The notes under the pieces: model-generated
Databases searched by the model: none
What the model was told of the DNA's origin: nothing
The model's input: only the letters and a program-made list of their open reading frames with translations
Shown: positions 14,864 to 24,376 of the stretch, piece after piece
Position numbering within the stretch: position 1 is the first letter of the stretch
Layout: each line of letters starts with the position of its first letter
Position numbers and translations under genes: made by a program
DNA from: Paenibacillus herberti
Lineage (GTDB): Bacteria > Bacillota > Bacilli > Paenibacillales > Paenibacillaceae
NCBI RefSeq assembly: GCF_002233675.1
Contig: NZ_NMUQ01000004.1
Location: forward strand, 115,983-179,982
Direction of reading: 5' to 3'
DNA: 64,000 bases

Positions 14864-16636
14864 TCAAGCTCCAGGGAAGTATTCCTTCCAGCGCTTGTCG
14901 ACCAACTGCACAATATCTTCACGTGGGAATAACTCGTCTGGATAACCTGGCTTCATACGAGCGTCAATGACAATCGGAAGATGATAAGCAAGATGATGGC
15001 GGCGTGCATCGGCAAGAGCGTAAATATCATCCGCCGGGTTAAAACGAGTAAATACCGTCCACAGGAAAGGCGTCTGAGCCGAAGCAACTTCGCTGGCATC
15101 GTCAACAAGCACAATTAGCGGCCATTCCGTACCGCGAGCAGCGACGCGTTCCAGCACCTTGGTTGCAAGCTCAGGGTCGGACGCGTAAGCCGCGCCGGAG
15201 ACGACCAGACAGCCCCTGCAATAAACGGCGATATCGTTAATCTCCGCAATTGGCCCCTCCGTATATTCATAGGGCAGAGTTCGTACAGGATCGCCGACGC
15301 CCATCAACAGCGCTTTGCTGCCATGGTTCAGCTTGCCGCTTGTATAGTCCAATGTATCATGGGATGTGTTATCAAAAACAAACAGATCCGTTTCCGGCTG
15401 GAAGCGCTCAAGGATCGTTTCCAACAATACATCGAATTTAGAAAGATCGACCGGTTGATCGGTCAACATGAGGAACTTGGTCAGCGTCAGCTGGCCTTCG
15501 CCTAGAATGCGGAAGCCAGTTGCCAACGCTTCGCGCGAGTAGCTTTCGCGTACAACGGCTGCTGCCAGTGCGTGAACGCCAGTTTCTGCGTAAGCCCATA
15601 GATCCTTAACACCAGGCATAGCCATTGGAAAAGCAGGGCTGAGCAGGCGTTGCAAGTATTCGCCGAGATAGTAGTCCTCCTGGCGCGGCTTGCCAACAAT
15701 CGTCGCCGGATAAATCGCGTCCTTGCGATGATAAACATGTTTCACATTGAACACCGGGAAATCATGCTGCAACGAATAATAACCGAAATGATCTCCGAAC
15801 GGCCCTTCTGGACGACGAAGATGCGGCGGCACGGTACCGTGAATTGAGAACTCTGCTTCTGCCGGGATGCGGTGGCTTCCAAGCGGGTCCTGCGTTACGG
15901 GCAGCTTGCTGCCGAGAATGAGCGAAGCGATCATCAGCTCTGGCAAATGCTCCGGCACCGGAGCGATTGCAGCCGCGATGAGCGCGGGCGGTCCGCCGAG
16001 GAACACGCTGACCGGCAGCTCTTGATTCAGCTGTTCAGCCTCATGATAATGGAAGCCGCCGCCTTTATGAATTTGCCAGTGCATGCCTGTCGTATAATCA
16101 TCAAAAATCTGCATGCGATACATGCCCAGATTATGCTTTTTGGGATGGTTTGGATGCTCCGTATACACAAGCGGAAGAGTCACGAATGGACCGCCATCCT
16201 CCTGCCAGCTAGTTAGGAACGGCAGTCCCTTCAGGGGAGCCTCGCGCCGAACATGCTGAAGGATTGGCGCAGCGCTGTTTGGAACATCTTTCAGCCCGAC
16301 CTTAAGCAGGTCAAACATCATGCCGCGTTCGCCCCAGATCGCGCTCATTGTCGGTGGAAGCAGTCGTTCGGCGGCGCCGACGACTGTTTTCATCAGCTGC
16401 TCCGGCTTCGTGCCGAAGGCTAGATCGACGCGGCGCGCCGTGCCGAACATATTGGTCAGCACAGGGAATGTGCTTCCTTTCACATTCGTGAACAGAAGAG
16501 CTGGACCTTCCTGCTCAATAACTCGGCGATGAATCTCAGCGAGCTCCAGATTAGGATCAACCGGCGCATCGATGATCGCCAGATCACCATCGGCGCGTAG
16601 CGCTTCCGTGAATTGCTTCAAGTTCGCAAAATTCAT
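14864..16636 (-). CDS. UbiD-family decarboxylase, probably of menaquinone synthesis
   Basis: 590 residues from ATG 16636, which overlaps the ctaA stop as TAATG; the frame extends 9 codons further but that start would lie inside ctaA. UbiD family features: 'GERGMMFDLLKVGLKDVPNS', 'HKGGGFHYHEAEQ', 'FDNTSHDTLDYTSGKLNHGSK', and the Glu-containing 'RRPEGPFGDHFGYYS' loop that belongs to the prenylated-FMN active site. UbiD enzymes need prenyl-FMN from UbiX; no ubiX is in the window. Given mqnE 4.6 kb away, the likely role is the late decarboxylation step of futalosine menaquinone synthesis (inference); another aryl decarboxylation is the alternative. Confidence 0.82.
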   Translation of the reverse strand: MNFANLKQFTEALRADGDLAIIDAPVDPNLELAEIHRRVIEQEGPALLFTNVKGSTFPVLTNMFGTARRVDLAFGTKPEQLMKTVVGAAERLLPPTMSAIWGERGMMFDLLKVGLKDVPNSAAPILQHVRREAPLKGLPFLTSWQEDGGPFVTLPLVYTEHPNHPKKHNLGMYRMQIFDDYTTGMHWQIHKGGGFHYHEAEQLNQELPVSVFLGGPPALIAAAIAPVPEHLPELMIASLILGSKLPVTQDPLGSHRIPAEAEFSIHGTVPPHLRRPEGPFGDHFGYYSLQHDFPVFNVKHVYHRKDAIYPATIVGKPRQEDYYLGEYLQRLLSPAFPMAMPGVKDLWAYAETGVHALAAAVVRESYSREALATGFRILGEGQLTLTKFLMLTDQPVDLSKFDVLLETILERFQPETDLFVFDNTSHDTLDYTSGKLNHGSKALLMGVGDPVRTLPYEYTEGPIAEINDIAVYCRGCLVVSGAAYASDPELATKVLERVAARGTEWPLIVLVDDASEVASAQTPFLWTVFTRFNPADDIYALADARRHHLAYHLPIVIDARMKPGYPDELFPREDIVQLVDKRWKEYFPGA

Positions 16637-17562
16637 TACATTCGTCCTTCCTGCCTTTTCCAAGCCTGGACACCAAGATCAACCAGTATGGAAAACAGTA
16701 TCGTTACTATCAGATTGTGCACCATATTGGCAAAAATGAACCATTCTTCATTACCGATTGTCAACGTCAGCCATGCACCGCTAAAAATCTGGCATATGAC
16801 TAAAATAAGGACCCATTTGGCAGAGCGCGTCATCCCGTCACTTGCTCCAGCATACTTGCGCACATGGAGAAATAGCCAGAGGAACAGGAAGAATAACAGC
16901 ATAGCTCCTATGCGATGAATAAACACATAGCCTGCAGCGCCATTGATTTCGGGAACGACTTGTCCATTGCAAAGCGGCCAGCCAAGGCAACCGCCTCCAG
17001 AGTCGGTGTGACGGATAAAAGCGCCAATATAAACAACGACATAACAATAAATACATGCTGTTATCACCAGGGTATAAACGGATCGCGGCACCTTCGAAGC
17101 TACAGATGAATCATACCCTTTGCGCATTCGCGCCACCCATATGAGAAGCAATACGGTGGAAGCAACCGCAAGCAGCGAAATTCCGAAGTGCAGCGCCATG
17201 ACAGGAGGACTTTGGTACCACACAACTGCGGCAGCCCCCATCAAAGCTTGGACAACAGTGAAAAACAGCGATGCGCCCGCATACCAGAGCGGTTCTTTCA
17301 AAGAATACCGACGGTAAAGCTTAACAGTAAGCACAAATGTCACGACGACAATAATGCCGACTAAGCCGCTAACGGCACGATGGGAATATTCAATGGCGGT
17401 CTCGAGCGTGAAAGCGGGAATAAACTCGCCGTTGCAAAGCGGCCAGTCATCGCCGCAGCCCCGACCGGAGCCAGTATTGGTTACAAGTGCGCCAGCCATA
17501 AGTACAGCGAACATGCCGATACAGGACATCCATGCAAGCAGGCGGTAAGCTCGGGAGATCAT
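16636..17562 (-). CDS. ctaA: Heme A synthase
   Basis: 308 residues, eight predicted membrane helices. Heme-ligand histidines occur in 'EYSHRAVSGLVG', 'MALHFGISLL', 'FIHRIGAMLLF' and 'MVHNLIVTI'. Cysteine pairs of the CtaA/Cox15 extracellular loops are 'GRGCGDDWPLCNGE' and 'GGGCLGWPLCNGQ'. The enzyme oxidises the C8 methyl of heme O to give heme A for aa3-type oxidase. Its partner ctaB is 20 kb away in the same orientation. Stop codon overlaps the start of the UbiD gene by one base (TAATG), so the two are co-translated. Confidence 0.95.
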   Translation of the reverse strand: MISRAYRLLAWMSCIGMFAVLMAGALVTNTGSGRGCGDDWPLCNGEFIPAFTLETAIEYSHRAVSGLVGIIVVVTFVLTVKLYRRYSLKEPLWYAGASLFFTVVQALMGAAAVVWYQSPPVMALHFGISLLAVASTVLLLIWVARMRKGYDSSVASKVPRSVYTLVITACIYCYVVVYIGAFIRHTDSGGGCLGWPLCNGQVVPEINGAAGYVFIHRIGAMLLFFLFLWLFLHVRKYAGASDGMTRSAKWVLILVICQIFSGAWLTLTIGNEEWFIFANMVHNLIVTILFSILVDLGVQAWKRQEGRM

Positions 17563-17865
17563 AATTGTTGGTTGTCACCCCTTCTTCCTATGGATACAAC
17601 CCTCATTATAGCGGCAAAAAAATGCAAAAGCCATGTTGAAAATGTGACGATACTGTCAGCATTCCAAGGCATAATGGGGGCGTCCAGACATTGTTCTGAT
17701 GCGGCTTTTCCGGGTTTAGTTTGCCCCATTCCGGGACATCCTCTGCGCCGATTTTTTTGGCAAAAGCTGCGAGTTGTATGGAAGCCTTCTGAGCGTATGA
17801 GTTGGTCATGAAATCGGCCGAAAACTGCACACGAGCCGCTGAGTTATGTATGCTGCTGTAAAGGT

Positions 17866-17898
17866 AAAAAAAGAGGCCGGAGCCAATGGCCCGGCCTC
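17866..17898 (-). terminator. Intrinsic terminator downstream of the thioredoxin gene
   Basis: GAGGCCGG and CCGGCCTC arms (17873-17880, 17891-17898) followed on the minus strand by seven T. It closes the murJ, lipoprotein and thioredoxin set. Confidence 0.8.
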
Positions 17899-17940
17899 AA
17901 CATTTGCAATGCTTGGGCGCTTCGCTAGCCCGGCAGCACA

Positions 17941-18056
17941 TGCAGCTGCACCTAAGAGCTAAGCTCCACTGCCGCGCGGTTCGCTTACAGCATACGGGAG
18001 CTTGCTCGTCAGAGAGTGCAGCCGCACTTAAGAGCTAAGCTGCCACTGCCGCGCAG
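17941..18056. repeat. Two-copy direct repeat between genes
   Basis: A 39-40 bp unit occurs at 17941-17979 and 18017-18056 (period 76): TGCAGCTGCACCTAAGAGCT against TGCAGCCGCACTTAAGAGCT, continuing AAGCT(G)CCACTGCCGCGC in both. It lies in a 496-bp gap between ctaA and the thioredoxin gene that otherwise holds only the terminator and presumably the ctaA promoter. A weak 74-codon minus frame at 17606-17830 is not supported. Confidence 0.6.
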
Positions 18057-18058
18057 CG

Positions 18059-18406
18059 TCAGTTGTTCGGAAGCGCGTCTGCTACTTCAAGTGCGCGCTC
18101 CACAAACTGCTCAATCTCTTCGCGGGATTTGCGCAGCTTGTTTACAAAGCGAATTAGCTCTTTGCCATCGCGGAAAGCGATAAAGCTTGGTATGCCCAAA
18201 ATATTTAGCTCGGAGCAGAGATCCGGCATATCATCGCGGTCAATTTCTACGAATGAGACGCGGCCTGCGTACTTTTGCTCCAGCTCAGGCATGAATGGAT
18301 CGATAAAATGGCAATCGGCGCACCAGGTCGTTTTGAACACGGCCATGGTTACACCGCTCTCTCCCGCCAGGCTGCGGAATTGTTCTACTGTGGTCAGCTT
18401 CTGCAT
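18059..18406 (-). CDS. Thioredoxin-family protein (YtpP-like)
   Basis: 115 residues, single thioredoxin domain. Active site 'TTWCADCHFIDPF' (CADC) near residue 28 and the cis-proline 'GIPSFIAFRDG' near residue 72. No signal peptide, so cytoplasmic. The CxDC active site and length match Bacillus YtpP. Likely a general disulfide reductase. It is the last gene of the minus-strand unit, 21 bp after the stalk lipoprotein. Confidence 0.88.
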   Translation of the reverse strand: MQKLTTVEQFRSLAGESGVTMAVFKTTWCADCHFIDPFMPELEQKYAGRVSFVEIDRDDMPDLCSELNILGIPSFIAFRDGKELIRFVNKLRKSREEIEQFVERALEVADALPNN

Positions 18407-18427
18407 CCAGCATCTCCCTTTCTTTTT

Positions 18428-20035
18428 CTACCCTACCTCGCGAGCAATTTCGACGGAGTAGTAATAGGAATCTTTTTCCACGCTTACGGACGCCTTGAGC
18501 AACTTGGCAAAATCACGAGCGGGTACAAAAAGCGTTCCATCAACAACCGTCGGCGGGAAGCTCAGCTGTGATTTGACTCCACCTACGTAAGCCACTTTGC
18601 TGCCCGTGGCGATCCAGATGGTGTTACCTTTCGCCTCATCGTATATCTTCCACTTCTTGCGTGCTCCGTCATACGTGACAGAAGCATCCAGGCTCGACGT
18701 CAAGCTTCTCAGAGGAACGAGCGTTTGGCCGGAAGGCATCGAGATTAGCGATTGGTAACCGTCCGAGTAGAAAACGGCGGACTGTTTGCCAGCCTGCAGT
18801 TCGTTTTTGAGCAGCTTATAGGCGTCGGAGTTTTTGTCAAAATCACGAAGCAGGCGGGAAGGACCGGATTCCATCCAGCGCGTTAGATCCCAGCTATCCG
18901 AAGCGACCTCTGGACGATCTGCACGAACTGGTCCATCCACGTTCCAGCTGTCCATTTGCACGCGCAGCGACACGGAGCGGATTGGGAATTCATCTTCTTC
19001 AGCCATGGCTGGACCAGGCTGCCAGGTCAGCGAGGCATCCAGCTTGCGGATGTCAAGGCTGCCGTCAAGCATCAGATGGACTTTTAGAGCGGATGCTGGA
19101 GTGAACATCTCTTCCAGTCCTCCCTCTTCCCGCACTTCCTGCATGGATTCAGCAGCATCCTGCAGGATTTCGTTGAGTGTTTCATTGCCATCGGCGATGA
19201 AGCTTTCCTTATCCCCATCCTGCAGAGGCTCGCCGTCCTCATTTAAAGCGTTCATCTCCGGATGCTCCTGCAGCGCCTCGAACAGGCCGTCAAGCATAGC
19301 GTTCAGCCCTTGAGAATCAGCCAGAAGCGCCTTGACGTAAGCATGAGCCCAATCAAACATTTCCATGCCGTTCCATCCGGCATCTACTTGCCACATAGCT
19401 TTGCCGCCGCCGTAAACATCCTCCGACACAGGTTTCACGTCGAGCCCGCTAGCGTTAGGCAGATTGGAGATCAAGTAACCGCCAACACGATCGACCAGCT
19501 TGCGTCCGAACTGGGCCTGCTGCTCCGCTGTGGCAGCAGGAGTTTCTCCGCTTACCACGAGTTCAGATGCCTCACTCGCCAGATCTTCGAGAGAAGCGCC
19601 ACTTGCCACGTCGCTGCCGAGGTTGAGCAACGATGCTTCGTCCAGCGACAACACGATTGGACGTTTAAGACCGTCCACCCGCATGACCGCTTTGAGCTCA
19701 TCCTGTTGGATCGAGAAACCGATCCCCTTGCCGCCGATCAGCAGCGCGCCGTTTACCGAGCTGCGCGTAGCACTCTCAACTTTGGCGGAATCGATGCGCA
19801 GTCGCAAGTCACGCAGCAGATCCATCTGCTGGCGCTCGCGATCCGTCATGCCTTCATAAGCTTCAGGAGCAAAATCGACGTTCAGCGCAATGCTGCCTCG
19901 GCTTTCTTTTGTTTCTGCCTTCAAAGCTTTGCTGATCATAGAATTCAGCTCAAGTCCACCAACGGACTGGCAGCCTGCTGCCACAACCATCAAGAGACAA
20001 AGCATACTAATTCCTAAGCGAAACTTCCCCTTCAT
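18428..20035 (-). CDS. Lipoprotein with C-terminal stalk (copper amine oxidase N-like) domain
   Basis: 535 residues. Lipoprotein signal 'GISMLCLLMVVAAGC' with the lipid cysteine near residue 22. Residues about 30-400 are a large region of unknown family, rich in acidic helices, with repeated 'RVDGLKRPIVLSLDE'-like strands. Residues about 420-535 form a stalk domain ('LVPLRSLTSSLDASVTYDGARKKWKIYDE' and 'LFVPARDFAKLLKASVSVE'). Predicted to sit on the outer face of the membrane. It lies between a MurJ-type flippase and a thioredoxin gene on one strand, which hints at an envelope role only by position. Confidence 0.8.
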   Translation of the reverse strand: MKGKFRLGISMLCLLMVVAAGCQSVGGLELNSMISKALKAETKESRGSIALNVDFAPEAYEGMTDRERQQMDLLRDLRLRIDSAKVESATRSSVNGALLIGGKGIGFSIQQDELKAVMRVDGLKRPIVLSLDEASLLNLGSDVASGASLEDLASEASELVVSGETPAATAEQQAQFGRKLVDRVGGYLISNLPNASGLDVKPVSEDVYGGGKAMWQVDAGWNGMEMFDWAHAYVKALLADSQGLNAMLDGLFEALQEHPEMNALNEDGEPLQDGDKESFIADGNETLNEILQDAAESMQEVREEGGLEEMFTPASALKVHLMLDGSLDIRKLDASLTWQPGPAMAEEDEFPIRSVSLRVQMDSWNVDGPVRADRPEVASDSWDLTRWMESGPSRLLRDFDKNSDAYKLLKNELQAGKQSAVFYSDGYQSLISMPSGQTLVPLRSLTSSLDASVTYDGARKKWKIYDEAKGNTIWIATGSKVAYVGGVKSQLSFPPTVVDGTLFVPARDFAKLLKASVSVEKDSYYYSVEIAREVG

Positions 20036-20154
20036 AGAACCACGTCCCTCTCTCTTCTCTACTTAAATCCTATCTATTCTACCATGGTAGGAAACAGTTG
20101 GGAAATGCTAGAGAGAGAGAATGCCTGCGAAATGCGGAGGCCTATAGCCGTGTA

Positions 20155-21834
20155 TCAAGCACTGGCAGCGGATTCCGGAGAGCGACGGCCGAAACGTCTT
20201 ACGAATGGCAGCAACAGCTTACGCAGTGGACCCGGGAAGCTTTTTGCATCCGCTTCGCGGATTACGCCGAGCGCAATGAGTAAGAAAAGATAGAAGAGGC
20301 CGGTGACAATTCCGGTCGCCAATGAACCAGCCAAGAAGACGAGCTTGGCGTTCATCATCGAACCTAACACGCCGCGCACAGTCATATCTGTGCCGAAGCC
20401 GGCAACTGCCGTAATGACAGTAGAGATAAGATAAGGCGCCCAACGTTTGCCAAGCACCTGCAGCTTAACTTTTTTACGGATTGCGAGCAGGTTGAGGCCG
20501 GTAATGATCATAAAACAAAGCATAGATGCCAGTACAAAACCATAACCACCCATGACTGGTCCCAACAGCATGCTGCCGAAAACCTTAACGGCATAACCGA
20601 TCAGCGTACTGATCATCGCCGGGCGGGGTGTGCCGATTCCGAACAAGATCGAATTTGTCGTCAGCATTGTAATTTGGAAAATCGTTCCGATCGTCAACGC
20701 AGCGACCATGCCGCTTGCATTGGGGTCGGCAAACAGCAGCCCGTTGACGCTATGTGCAGCCACAGTCAGCAGCAGCGCCATCGGCACGCCGGTAAACACA
20801 ACGATGCGCATAACGAGCGAAGCTTGGCGCTGTACCTCGTCATGCTTGCCGACCGAATATGCTGCGGAGAGCACAGGTAAGATCGACTGAGCGAGCGCGA
20901 TGGCGAGAATCGGCGGGAGGCCGGCAATCGATTGGCCATTGTAGATCAAGTAGTTCCGAATCTTCTCTGCCGTTTCGCCGTTGACGTAAAAACCTTCAGT
21001 CCAACGAATGAAAAAGGACGAGTCGATCAAATAAATGAACTGAACCGTCATCGCCGTAACAACGACCGGAATCGACATCTTGAATATTTCCCTGTAAATG
21101 CCGCCCAGCTTAAGCTGGGATGCTGCAGCTCGGGCAGTTCGTGCAGCAGAGATTGCCTCCGCGCCGGCAGCAAGCTGCTCCTCCATATCCGCCTTTTTGA
21201 GCTTGCGTGCATAATAGAGCATGACGAGGAAGGCGCCAAGGCTGCCGAATACGCTGCCGAAAGTCGCTGCTGCTGATACCCAAGTATCGCCCCAGCCCCA
21301 ATTAAATACAGTCACAGCCAGCGCAATACCAAGCAACACACGGGCAATCTGCTCAACAATCTGGGAGATGCCGCCGGCACTCATCATCTGGCGGCCCTGG
21401 AAGTAACCGCGCATCATGGCGATGATCGGGAACAGAATTAATGCGGGCGCAATTGCTCGAATAGAGCCTGTCGCTGCCGGTGACTTGACCAAATGCTCCG
21501 CATACCACGGGGCAATTATATACAGCACTACGGCTAATAGAACACCGGTAACAGCGCCAAATAACAGGCCTGCACGGTAAATGCGCTGCGCCTCTTCTGG
21601 TCGGCCAAGCGCGTAACGCTCCGACACCATCTTGCTGATAGCGCTCGGAATACCGGCGGTAGCAATGACGAGCAGGTACAGGTAGACGTTATTAGCAACC
21701 GCCAGGTAACCGGAGCCGCCCCCTGTGAATAAATAGTCCAAAGGAACGCGCTGGAACAGCCCGAGCGCCCGGGCGATGAGTGCCGCCGCCGCGAGGATCA
21801 GGGTGCCCCGGATTAGGGAATCTTTTTTGGTCAT
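20155..21834 (-). CDS. MurJ/SpoVB-family polysaccharide or lipid II flippase (YtgP-like)
   Basis: 559 residues with about 14 membrane helices, the MOP-superfamily layout. 'LGLFQRVPLDYLFTGGGSGYLAVANNVYLYLL' begins the protein, as in YtgP/MurJ of Bacillus; arginines in helix 1 and the central cavity are visible. MurJ moves lipid II across the membrane for peptidoglycan synthesis. SpoVB and YabM are close relatives, so the paralogue cannot be fixed; length and N-terminus favour YtgP. ATG 21834. Upstream of the stalk lipoprotein by 119 bp. Confidence 0.85.
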   Translation of the reverse strand: MTKKDSLIRGTLILAAAALIARALGLFQRVPLDYLFTGGGSGYLAVANNVYLYLLVIATAGIPSAISKMVSERYALGRPEEAQRIYRAGLLFGAVTGVLLAVVLYIIAPWYAEHLVKSPAATGSIRAIAPALILFPIIAMMRGYFQGRQMMSAGGISQIVEQIARVLLGIALAVTVFNWGWGDTWVSAAATFGSVFGSLGAFLVMLYYARKLKKADMEEQLAAGAEAISAARTARAAASQLKLGGIYREIFKMSIPVVVTAMTVQFIYLIDSSFFIRWTEGFYVNGETAEKIRNYLIYNGQSIAGLPPILAIALAQSILPVLSAAYSVGKHDEVQRQASLVMRIVVFTGVPMALLLTVAAHSVNGLLFADPNASGMVAALTIGTIFQITMLTTNSILFGIGTPRPAMISTLIGYAVKVFGSMLLGPVMGGYGFVLASMLCFMIITGLNLLAIRKKVKLQVLGKRWAPYLISTVITAVAGFGTDMTVRGVLGSMMNAKLVFLAGSLATGIVTGLFYLFLLIALGVIREADAKSFPGPLRKLLLPFVRRFGRRSPESAASA

Positions 21835-22043
21835 GGTGAGGTAATCCTTCTTCCTTGCAGATCATCCGATCTGAGAATATCTGAGATCATAACTTCTGAC
21901 AGTGTATCACAAAAGCCTAGCCTGGCCCAACGGGCGACGCAAAAGGCTCAGGGGATAGAGTTCCCTCCATTCTCATAGTGGTAGATGCTAGCTGTTAAAT
22001 TAGAGAAGCAGCTCTATTGTCCCAATGAGGCTAGTCCAACTAG

Positions 22044-22093
22044 CAAAAAAAGCCCGTTCCACCAGCCCAACGGGGCTTGGCGAAACGGGCTTT
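22044..22093 (-). terminator. Intrinsic terminator after the ThuA gene
   Basis: Long imperfect stem pairing AAAGCCCGTTcC with GaAACGGGCTTT, followed on the minus strand by a T tract (22044-22050). Confidence 0.8.
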
Positions 22094-22109
22094 CAGGCAG
22101 GAAAATGGA

Positions 22110-22838
22110 TTAACCTTTAGCGCTGATTGGTTCCAGTGACGGCTCGCTATGGCCGCGTACCGGAGTTGCTGCGCCGGATGGAGCAGCCCATTGAACAGCG
22201 TTGGAGATAACCTTCAGCACGTTCGCGTCGTAGTAGGTCGGATGAGTTTCATGACCTGGACGGAAGTAGAAGATTTTTCCTTGGCCGCGATAGAAGGTGC
22301 AGCCGCTGCGGAATACGTTGCCGCCTTCGAACCAGCTAAGGAAAACGAGCTCGTCTGGAGCTGGGATGTCGAAGTGCTCGCCGTACATTTCTTCCTGTTC
22401 AAGTACAAATTGCTCAGGCAGACCAGAAGCAATCGGATGCGCCGGATTAACGACCCAGATACGCTCGCGCTCGCCAGCTTCACGCCATTTCAGGTCGCAG
22501 CCTGTGCCCATGAGCTTTTTGAAGATTTTGGAGAAGTGGCCGGAGTGCAGTACGATCAAGCCCATGCCTTCCATGACGCGTTTATGTACGCGCTCCACGA
22601 TTGCATCCTCAACGCGATCATGAGCCATATGTCCCCACCAGATGAGCACATCCGTATCGTTAAGCACCTCTTCGCTCAGACCATGCTCTGCATCTTGCAG
22701 CGTAGCGGTACGGATTTGCAGATCCGCGCCTGCAAGACCTTTGGCCAATGCGTTGTGGATTCCATCCGGGTATACCTGGCGAACTTCCTCTTGCTCTTGC
22801 TCGTGAACGAACTCATTCCAGATCGTAAGTTTTTTCAT
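22110..22838 (-). CDS. ThuA-domain protein (trehalose-utilisation type)
   Basis: 242 residues, cytoplasmic. Class-I glutamine-amidotransferase-like fold of the ThuA family: '[18 protein letters not shown]', '[22 protein letters not shown]', '[28 protein letters not shown]' and '[17 protein letters not shown]'. ThuA proteins take part in disaccharide (trehalose and others) breakdown, with the exact reaction varying in the family. Usually near sugar dehydrogenases or ABC transporters; none is adjacent here. RBS 'aaggagatagaccc'. Own terminator downstream, so probably monocistronic. Confidence 0.88.
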   Translation of the reverse strand: MKKLTIWNEFVHEQEQEEVRQVYPDGIHNALAKGLAGADLQIRTATLQDAEHGLSEEVLNDTDVLIWWGHMAHDRVEDAIVERVHKRVMEGMGLIVLHSGHFSKIFKKLMGTGCDLKWREAGERERIWVVNPAHPIASGLPEQFVLEQEEMYGEHFDIPAPDELVFLSWFEGGNVFRSGCTFYRGQGKIFYFRPGHETHPTYYDANVLKVISNAVQWAAPSGAATPVRGHSEPSLEPISAKG

Positions 22839-22911
22839 GGGTCTATCTCCTTCTATGTTCCGAATGTTCCGTAAGCTTAGCTTCCGGTATTTTAGTTATG
22901 ATTCAAGAAAG

Positions 22912-23400
22912 CTACATGAGAATCCAAATGACGAACAGGATGATCATCGTCAGTTGGAGAATGATTTTGACCAGCGTGCTGGACAGCAAACCGATTATGG
23001 CTCCGAAGCCAACTTTAAGCGACTTGTCGAAGCTCGATCCAACGATCAGTTCACCGATGACAGCGCCCGCCAGCGGTCCGATCAACAGGCCAAAACCGGG
23101 AATGACAAACGGTCCGATGATGATACCTATCGTGCTGCCGATAACCGATGCCCGCGAGCCGCCGAACTTTTTGACACCCCAGGCGTTAACGACATAATCG
23201 GCGATAAATAGCGCGGCAACGATGATCGTTTGGAGCGTCCAGAATACGAAGCCGAACGGCTTGAAGCTGATGAAAAAGCCATATACGAAAAAAGCCGCAT
23301 AAATAGCCAATGCTCCCGGCAGAATGGGATAAACCGCCCCTGCCATGCCGACGATGAACAAAACGACAACGAGAATCCAGCCGATGATGTCCATCGTCAT
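22912..23400 (-). CDS. DUF456 membrane protein
   Basis: 162 residues, four to five membrane helices. 'GAVYPILPGALAIYAAFFVYG' and the glycine-rich 'GSTIGIIIGPFVIPGFGLLIGPLAGAVIGE' are the DUF456 signature. ATG 23400 overlaps the HAD gene stop as ATGA, so the two are coupled; an in-frame ATG at 23394 is the alternative start. Function of the family is unknown. Confidence 0.87.
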   Translation of the reverse strand: MTMDIIGWILVVVLFIVGMAGAVYPILPGALAIYAAFFVYGFFISFKPFGFVFWTLQTIIVAALFIADYVVNAWGVKKFGGSRASVIGSTIGIIIGPFVIPGFGLLIGPLAGAVIGELIVGSSFDKSLKVGFGAIIGLLSSTLVKIILQLTMIILFVIWILM

Positions 23401-24155
23401 CTCACTGTAGCTCCCTTCAGCACGAACTCACGGATGGCATGCGCCACACCATGCTCGTTATTGCTCAAAGTGACGGCATCCGCCGCTTCTTTGACCTCGT
23501 CCTGCGCGTTGCCCATTGCGATACCAAGGCCGCATTCGCGGATTGCAGCGATATCGTTCAGGCTGTCGCCGATGGCAACCGCCTCATCCATTGCAATGCC
23601 AAGCACACCGCATAACTCGCGAACGGCCGAGGCCTTATTTACGCCAAGCGGGTTAAGCTCCAGATTCCATGGTGATGAATTAGTAATTTCCATCGAGCCC
23701 CAGCTTTCGATCTCACGGCGAATCTCCGCACGGATAGCGTCATTTTCAGTGTGATAGCCGAATTTGAGCCAATGCAGATTTTCGTAGTCATTTGCTGGTT
23801 CGATCCACTTCTCTTTGTTGAAAATACCTTCCACCGCGTAGCCCCAATACCACGGTTCAACATGGTGCAGAGCAAGCTCATGCAGCCTCCGAAGCTCTCC
23901 GGCATTCATGAGCGTTCTCCGGTAAAGCACATGGGGCTTGCTCCAAATCTCGCTGCCATTAACCGTAATGAGCGGCGTCTCCAGCCCCAACTGCTCCGCG
24001 AAGGGAAGAGCGCCTTGAAAGCCGCGCCCGGTCGAAAAACATACCGTCACCCCTGCGTCCATAGCTCGGCGAATCCATTCTGCGTTCTCATCGCTTATCG
24101 TCTGCTCGTCCGTAAGCAGCGTTCCGTCCATATCTAGCGCAAGCAACTTGTACAT
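23397..24155 (-). CDS. Cof-type HAD-IIB phosphatase
   Basis: 252 residues from ATG 24155 ('MYKLLALDMDGTLLTDEQ'), chosen for the 'gggagga' site 9 nt upstream; the longer open frame is not protein-like. HAD motifs: I 'LDMDGTLL' near residue 8, II 'CFSTGRG' near residue 43, III/IV 'VGVNKASAVREL' to 'AIGDSLNDIAAIRECGLGIAMGNA' near residue 200. A C2b cap lies between. Such enzymes remove phosphate from sugar phosphates, FMN or similar; the substrate is not predictable. Coupled to the DUF456 gene. Confidence 0.9.
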   Translation of the reverse strand: MYKLLALDMDGTLLTDEQTISDENAEWIRRAMDAGVTVCFSTGRGFQGALPFAEQLGLETPLITVNGSEIWSKPHVLYRRTLMNAGELRRLHELALHHVEPWYWGYAVEGIFNKEKWIEPANDYENLHWLKFGYHTENDAIRAEIRREIESWGSMEITNSSPWNLELNPLGVNKASAVRELCGVLGIAMDEAVAIGDSLNDIAAIRECGLGIAMGNAQDEVKEAADAVTLSNNEHGVAHAIREFVLKGATVR

Positions 24156-24376
24156 GTCGAGCTTTCCTCCCAGCCAAATAAATGGTTTCTGCCATTTTAT
24201 CATAGCAGGAGAGCATCTCAAAAGCGGATTGGCTTTGCTACAGTTCAAACGTTTGAACTTGCCGGCTCTTTCATTATAGGGCAGCGCTCGCTCCACTTCT
24301 CCATTCGATCTTGGCTAATCCTCGTTCGATTTTGGCGTGTCTTTCGGCGGACTGTAAGTTTTGCTTCTAATTTCGG

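Noticed and set aside
17606..17830. Minus-strand 74-codon gene upstream of ctaA
   Set aside because: No ribosome site, and the second half reads like promoter DNA; no family match.
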